From IMG/VR virus record IMGVR_UViG_3300023443_001656, positions 1 through 25,060 of that record: a DNA stretch of 25,060 bases; one strand, written 5' to 3'. The stretch is from a virus. Both the position numbers and the translations under genes were made by a program. This document shows, piece after piece, positions 21,319 to 25,060 of the stretch; within the stretch, counting starts at the first letter, position 1; each line of letters begins with the position of its first letter. The notes beneath the pieces are model-generated. The model was not told the origin of the DNA. It saw only the letters and a list, made by a program, of their open reading frames with translations, and searched no databases.

Positions 21319-24072
21319 TTATGATCCTAATTGAGTCATTAGACACGCAAAGCTAATTATTTCAATATCTCCTGACCCCGTAGAAGATTCTATGAAAAAT
21401 GAAATTCGCTCACCTATGGCCACATCAACAAATCCTGTACTTGGTATAACTTGATCTTCCTCACTAGTTTGAATAGTTATAGTTAATGGTGGCTGAATTA
21501 CACCGTTTACTGCTACACCTACATCCATAGCTTCACTTTTACCGTTAGTTCCTACTAGGATAACTAAATCGCTTATTCTCATGGCTGCAGGCATTGGTAT
21601 TTCTCTAAGTTCATTATCTTCATCTGGATCATCGTGATCAAAAAATGAGAGGTATCTATCAGCACCGATGGTATGTCCTTGACCAGTTCCAGCTATCATT
21701 GAAAATGCAAGTTCTGAGAATTTGGCTCTACGTAATGCCCCTCCACTTGTTCTAAATAATAGCTCATCAGCTGATTCAGGTATTGCTGGAGTTTGTCCAG
21801 CTATTAGATCTTCAGTAATGCTTAGAGTTGTAATACCTTCAACGGTGACAGCATCCATTCCTTTAGATGGAGTTCCTACAATGGAATTAATGTGATTTTC
21901 ATTTCTAAATAGTTCTATCCAACTTGTACCATCAAAGATTAACCCCATGTAATTGCTGACATCATCCATTACAAAGTCGGCATCATTGATTAATGTGATA
22001 TTGCCAGTGTCTTTTACGGTAATTGTATTGTTTAGCTGTGGTCCTAGGAGAAGGATGTCTCCAAACCCACCTATAGAAATTAGATCAAGATCATCAACTG
22101 TTCCTGTTTCTGCTTGTATACGTGTGTCTGTAGCTTGGGGAGTTAAACCAGTAGGAGTAAGTTGGGTATTGACTCGCAAATAATTTAAAGTTCCTAAATC
22201 GTCCAAATCATTTCCATTCCAGTCAGCAAATCCATCTTTGAAATCATAAGTGGTAGATCCTGGATTCAAAGTTACATTTACATCACTTACTAACTCTACT
22301 TCATTTGTACCGTTTATTGTTAAAGTTTGATTACCGTTACTAGCTAGTATGTCATTGTTGGATCCTTGAAATCCTAGTTGTAACATTCCAAATAGATTAT
22401 TTCCATGCCAATTTACACCACTAAGAGAAAATGTGTATTTAGGGGAATCACCAAAACGTAAAACTATATCGGGATTTGGTGAACCCACATCTAATTGTAA
22501 ATTATTCCCACTTCGTTGAATTGAAACATCCGTATCAAGGTCAGTGTTAAATGATAAAATTCCCATGTTGTCCAAATTATTATTTCCCAAATCCAAGGTT
22601 TGAGTTTGTACTCCTAGTCCTGTGATTAGTGTAGTTCCTGTGACGGTATTAGTCATTACTGCATTTTGTAATTCATTACCATTCCAATCAGCTAATGTAG
22701 ATGTAAAATTATATTCTTCAACATCTGTTGATGCTCCATCAAATATTCGTAAAACTATTTCTCCATTATTTTCAGTATCTAATTGTAAATCATTAATAGT
22801 ACCTTCAGCAACATTTCCACGTTTGATGGTTACATTACCACTAGGAACGTTAGATGGTTGGGTTTCAAATTGTATCGCTCCCATCTCGGCTATGCCATGC
22901 CTCTGAAAATTGGAGTTGTTGGGACCAAATTGATAAGTAAATTCACCTTCATCTTCACCGATAGATATTCTAATTTGAGTATCAGAGTCAGTATGTAATT
23001 CTAAATTATCTCCGTGTTGATGTATGAAATGTTGGTCATCTTCAAATTGAACTGCATTAGAACCCATGATTAAATTATTGAACTGTGTTACTATCCCATC
23101 TTTACTAATCTCCCATATGATAGATCCATTGTTTGATATTCCAAGGATGGGTCTGGTATCAATGGCAGCAGCTGCTTGATGTGCATCAATGGTAATAACT
23201 GGATTAGTTCCTTCATCTGTATTATCTACAATTTCAGCTTCAATGGTAAGTGCAATAGCTGTAGTTGTTGCTAGTGCTAGTTTTTGAACGGTAAGAAATT
23301 TGGCTGTAAAATCATTTCCTGCTGAAGTATTTTCAAGTGTAATTCTTCCTTGCTGGGAATCAATGTCAAAGTTATGTGAACCATCACCATCAGGTGCAGT
23401 AATCAAAAAATCAGTTGCAGCATCAGATGTAATAGTCCATCCATCGTTTCCTACAAAAATATCTTGAGGTACTTTAAGACTATCAGAAATTTGTAAAGTT
23501 TGATCACTAGGAGAATTTATAGCAGAAATAGTAGGATTGCCACCGCTCCCAGTATTGGTAAAAGAAATAGTAGCCAAAGCATCCATTACACCCCCAGCTA
23601 GTGGAAGGAATGTACCTGTACCAAAAGCTAGTAGGTTCGTATCATTTCCCAAATGGTCTAGGAAAAATAATGTGGTAATACCTGTAACATCCTTAACGTA
23701 TAGTCTTCCTGCAGTTTCTAGTGGTACAGCAGGAGTTGTTATTTCTCGCATCTCTAAAAACCCAGCTTGTAAAATATTGTTTATTCCCATTTCTAGATCT
23801 TGGGTTTGTGTACCTACTCCTGTAATTGCTGAAAACACTCCAGTTACTAATGCGGAATTAGTTAGTGGTTCACCCTCCGAATCATCTGAATGATCATGTG
23901 ATGCCAAAGTGAAATCAGTGATAGTAGGTTGTCCTGTAATGATTGGATCAGTAAGAATTTGAGCTAGTGTAACTTTGGATGATGTAGTAGTACCAAACGC
24001 TACCTCAAACTGTAATGCAGGGTTTAGTGGTGTTGCAAGGGATGGTAATCCAGAAATAGGTACTTGACTCAT
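21319..24072 (-). CDS. Repeat-containing tail fibre protein (917 aa)
   Basis: Probable host-contact fibre. The N-terminus ('SQVPISGLPSLATPLNPALQFEVAFG') is the type seen at the virion-anchoring end of phage fibres. The shaft contains repeats. 'TGVGTQTQDLEMG' and 'TGLGVQTQTLDLG' are two copies of one unit. 'ADWNGNEL', 'VNWHGNNL' and 'ADWNGNDL' (near residues 463, 554 and 618) are three copies of another, each after a Y-x-F strand. The last ~130 residues form a distinct beta-rich head ('SFFIESSTGSGDIEIISF'). ATG at 24072 overlaps the upstream stop as TAATG. The fibre role is inferred from repeats and composition; the receptor is unknown. Confidence 0.6.
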   Translation of the reverse strand: MSQVPISGLPSLATPLNPALQFEVAFGTTTSSKVTLAQILTDPIITGQPTITDFTLASHDHSDDSEGEPLTNSALVTGVFSAITGVGTQTQDLEMGINNILQAGFLEMREITTPAVPLETAGRLYVKDVTGITTLFFLDHLGNDTNLLAFGTGTFLPLAGGVMDALATISFTNTGSGGNPTISAINSPSDQTLQISDSLKVPQDIFVGNDGWTITSDAATDFLITAPDGDGSHNFDIDSQQGRITLENTSAGNDFTAKFLTVQKLALATTTAIALTIEAEIVDNTDEGTNPVITIDAHQAAAAIDTRPILGISNNGSIIWEISKDGIVTQFNNLIMGSNAVQFEDDQHFIHQHGDNLELHTDSDTQIRISIGEDEGEFTYQFGPNNSNFQRHGIAEMGAIQFETQPSNVPSGNVTIKRGNVAEGTINDLQLDTENNGEIVLRIFDGASTDVEEYNFTSTLADWNGNELQNAVMTNTVTGTTLITGLGVQTQTLDLGNNNLDNMGILSFNTDLDTDVSIQRSGNNLQLDVGSPNPDIVLRFGDSPKYTFSLSGVNWHGNNLFGMLQLGFQGSNNDILASNGNQTLTINGTNEVELVSDVNVTLNPGSTTYDFKDGFADWNGNDLDDLGTLNYLRVNTQLTPTGLTPQATDTRIQAETGTVDDLDLISIGGFGDILLLGPQLNNTITVKDTGNITLINDADFVMDDVSNYMGLIFDGTSWIELFRNENHINSIVGTPSKGMDAVTVEGITTLSITEDLIAGQTPAIPESADELLFRTSGGALRRAKFSELAFSMIAGTGQGHTIGADRYLSFFDHDDPDEDNELREIPMPAAMRISDLVILVGTNGKSEAMDVGVAVNGVIQPPLTITIQTSEEDQVIPSTGFVDVAIGERISFFIESSTGSGDIEIISFACLMTQLGS

Positions 24073-24410
24073 TATGATGTCGAGAAAGCTGGCTTGAATC
24101 TCTTCTCAAGAGCTACTCTAGCCTTTACTCTTACCTCCTCTCTGTGTGTTTTTGCTTCTTCTGTATTGTTTGACATTACCCAGAAATATGCTGTCTGTAA
24201 CTCCACTGCCAGTTGTCTCAACCATGCAGGAAGTTCAGTTACATCTACTGAAAAATCAATATTTCCATTAAATAAATTCTCTAGTTCTGAGCTGGCGTTT
24301 TGATTTGAACGTGTAACTAACTGTAAGATATTGGTATTGGTTGTATCAACTTCATCTATATCCTGTTTACAAAGATCATCATCACCAAATTCTGCAAAAT
24401 CTAAAGACAT
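24072..24410 (-). CDS. Head-tail connector-like helical protein (112 aa)
   Basis: Acidic N-terminus, then a helical C-terminal half: 'VTELPAWLRQLAVELQTAY' and 'EEAKTHREEVRVKARVALEKRFK'. The order (residues that could build a small helical bundle, then D/T-x-LP-x-x-L-x-x-L-A, then a charged helix) resembles gp6/DUF1320-type head-tail connectors. If so, it is displaced from the rest of the head genes and sits before a fibre gene. It could instead be a fibre-linked protein. The ATG at 24410 has a CTTAATAAGA element centred 47 bp upstream, so it probably leads the unit with the 917-aa and 120-aa genes. Confidence 0.4.
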   Translation of the reverse strand: MSLDFAEFGDDDLCKQDIDEVDTTNTNILQLVTRSNQNASSELENLFNGNIDFSVDVTELPAWLRQLAVELQTAYFWVMSNNTEEAKTHREEVRVKARVALEKRFKPAFSTS

Positions 24411-24450
24411 GTAAAATAATCTGAAATAATTACATTTTACTATTATTAAA

Positions 24451-24462
24451 TTCTTATTAAGA
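24451..24462 (-). promoter_or_regulatory. CTTAATAAGA promoter element upstream of the 112-aa gene
   Basis: TTCTTATTAAGA on the plus strand, centred 47 bp before the ATG at 24410, in the 59-bp gap after the partial fibre-like gene. Confidence 0.55.
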
Positions 24463-24469
24463 TGTCAGA

Positions 24470-25060
24470 TTAGAATTGTTCTTGGATAGTTGCAAGAACT
24501 GACGCATTGCCACCAGATGTTATTACCTGTAATTCTATTACAGTGGCAGTTATAGTAGTTACAGTATTTTGACCAGCTTGAGAAATAAAAAACTCAGAGT
24601 CAAAAGTAGGTACTCCTGCAGGACCTGCTCCTCCAACTAAGACGATAGTTGCTCTATGTCCAATAATTTGATTAACTATTTCTACAGGAAAATTAACCCC
24701 TTGGGTTGTGCTTAAGAATATTATTTGTTCATCATTTGTCATATCAATTTCTACTGCTATTCCGTCTACGGTATTTACTAATGTATTTGTTTCAGGCATA
24801 ACAGCAGATGGCTTTGCAGCTGTTATTTTTCCATCTGAATGAGTACCTCCAGCTCCTATGTGTAGCATACTTTGGACATCTAACGTTTGAATATGGGCGT
24901 GTTTAGTTACCTGTAATTGTGAAGTGTCTACCACACCAGCATTGATTGCTTGGGTGAAGTGACCTTGGAGATTTAATACATTTAGTTTGGCATCTTCTCC
25001 ACTATTTTTTGTTCCAAGGTATAGGAAATTGCCTAAGAAGAATAATGAACTTGCTTCATC
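24470..25060 (-). CDS. Fibre-like structural protein, 5' end outside window (partial, >=196 aa)
   Basis: The frame stays open from the stop at 24470 to the right edge, so the gene starts beyond 25060. A GTG at 24934 could be mistaken for a start, but the 42 codons before it read as good protein ('FFLGNFLYLGTKNSGEDAK', 'LNVLNLQGHFTQAINAG'). The visible part is beta-rich with Gly, Thr and Val, including 'ATIVLVGGAGPAGVPTF' and an end with 'VIELQVITSGGNASVLATI'. This kind of ending is common in phage fibre and spike proteins. Function is inferred from composition and from the neighbouring fibre gene. Confidence 0.55.
   Translation of the reverse strand, partial: DEASSLFFLGNFLYLGTKNSGEDAKLNVLNLQGHFTQAINAGVVDTSQLQVTKHAHIQTLDVQSMLHIGAGGTHSDGKITAAKPSAVMPETNTLVNTVDGIAVEIDMTNDEQIIFLSTTQGVNFPVEIVNQIIGHRATIVLVGGAGPAGVPTFDSEFFISQAGQNTVTTITATVIELQVITSGGNASVLATIQEQF

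Noticed and set aside
24470-24934. Complete 154-aa gene starting at GTG 24934
   Set aside because: The frame remains open with protein-like sequence to the window edge, so the gene is partial and begins outside.

Overview
The window is one continuous stretch of a tailed dsDNA virus (Caudoviricetes-type) or provirus. It is AT-rich, tightly packed and almost entirely structural: 26 of the 28 genes listed lie on the minus strand, many joined by ATGA, TGATG or TAATG stop/start overlaps. The hallmark modules can be read directly: small terminase, a large-terminase ATPase, an RNase H-fold terminase nuclease, portal, MuF-type minor head protein, scaffold, decoration protein, HK97-fold capsid protein, neck and tail proteins, tail hub and fibres. 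No integrase, ribosomal gene, tRNA or CRISPR array was seen, so free virus and prophage cannot be told apart.

Host: five separate operon starts carry the same core, CTTAATAAGA on the coding strand, centred 37-48 bp before the start codon. None has an obvious bacterial -35 box. That spacing fits an archaeal TATA-like box with a short leader. With the low GC content and some clear Shine-Dalgarno sites, this makes an archaeal host plausible, perhaps a marine ammonia-oxidising archaeon (Nitrososphaerota). This is an inference of moderate confidence; no host gene is present to settle it.

Layout, in minus-strand transcription order (right to left): a fibre-like protein running off the right edge (24470-25060); a connector-like protein and a 917-aa fibre with a small partner (20952-24410); a plus-strand ParB-methyltransferase fusion (19767-20969); small terminase and terminase ATPase (18204-19644); four very small genes, two with zinc-knuckle cysteine patterns (17346-18026); the terminase nuclease and a paralogue lacking its catalytic residues (16086-17383); portal and MuF protein (13690-15997); a probable prohead protease gene needing a -1 frameshift at an A9 tract (12728-13638); scaffold, decoration protein and major capsid protein (10290-12644); neck and tail genes (6232-10203), interrupted by a plus-strand 72-aa gene at 8433-8651; tail hub (3320-6232); and a 1101-aa fibre (1-3306).

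How the genes work together: terminase proteins package DNA through the portal into a capsid built from capsid, scaffold, protease and decoration proteins. Neck and tail proteins complete the particle, and hub and fibres recognise the host. The least ordinary parts are the split large terminase with its inactive-looking nuclease paralogue and interposed micro-genes, the shared promoter element, a 13-bp near-palindrome repeated around the micro-genes, the capsid-module frameshift, and the absence of a normal-length tape-measure gene.
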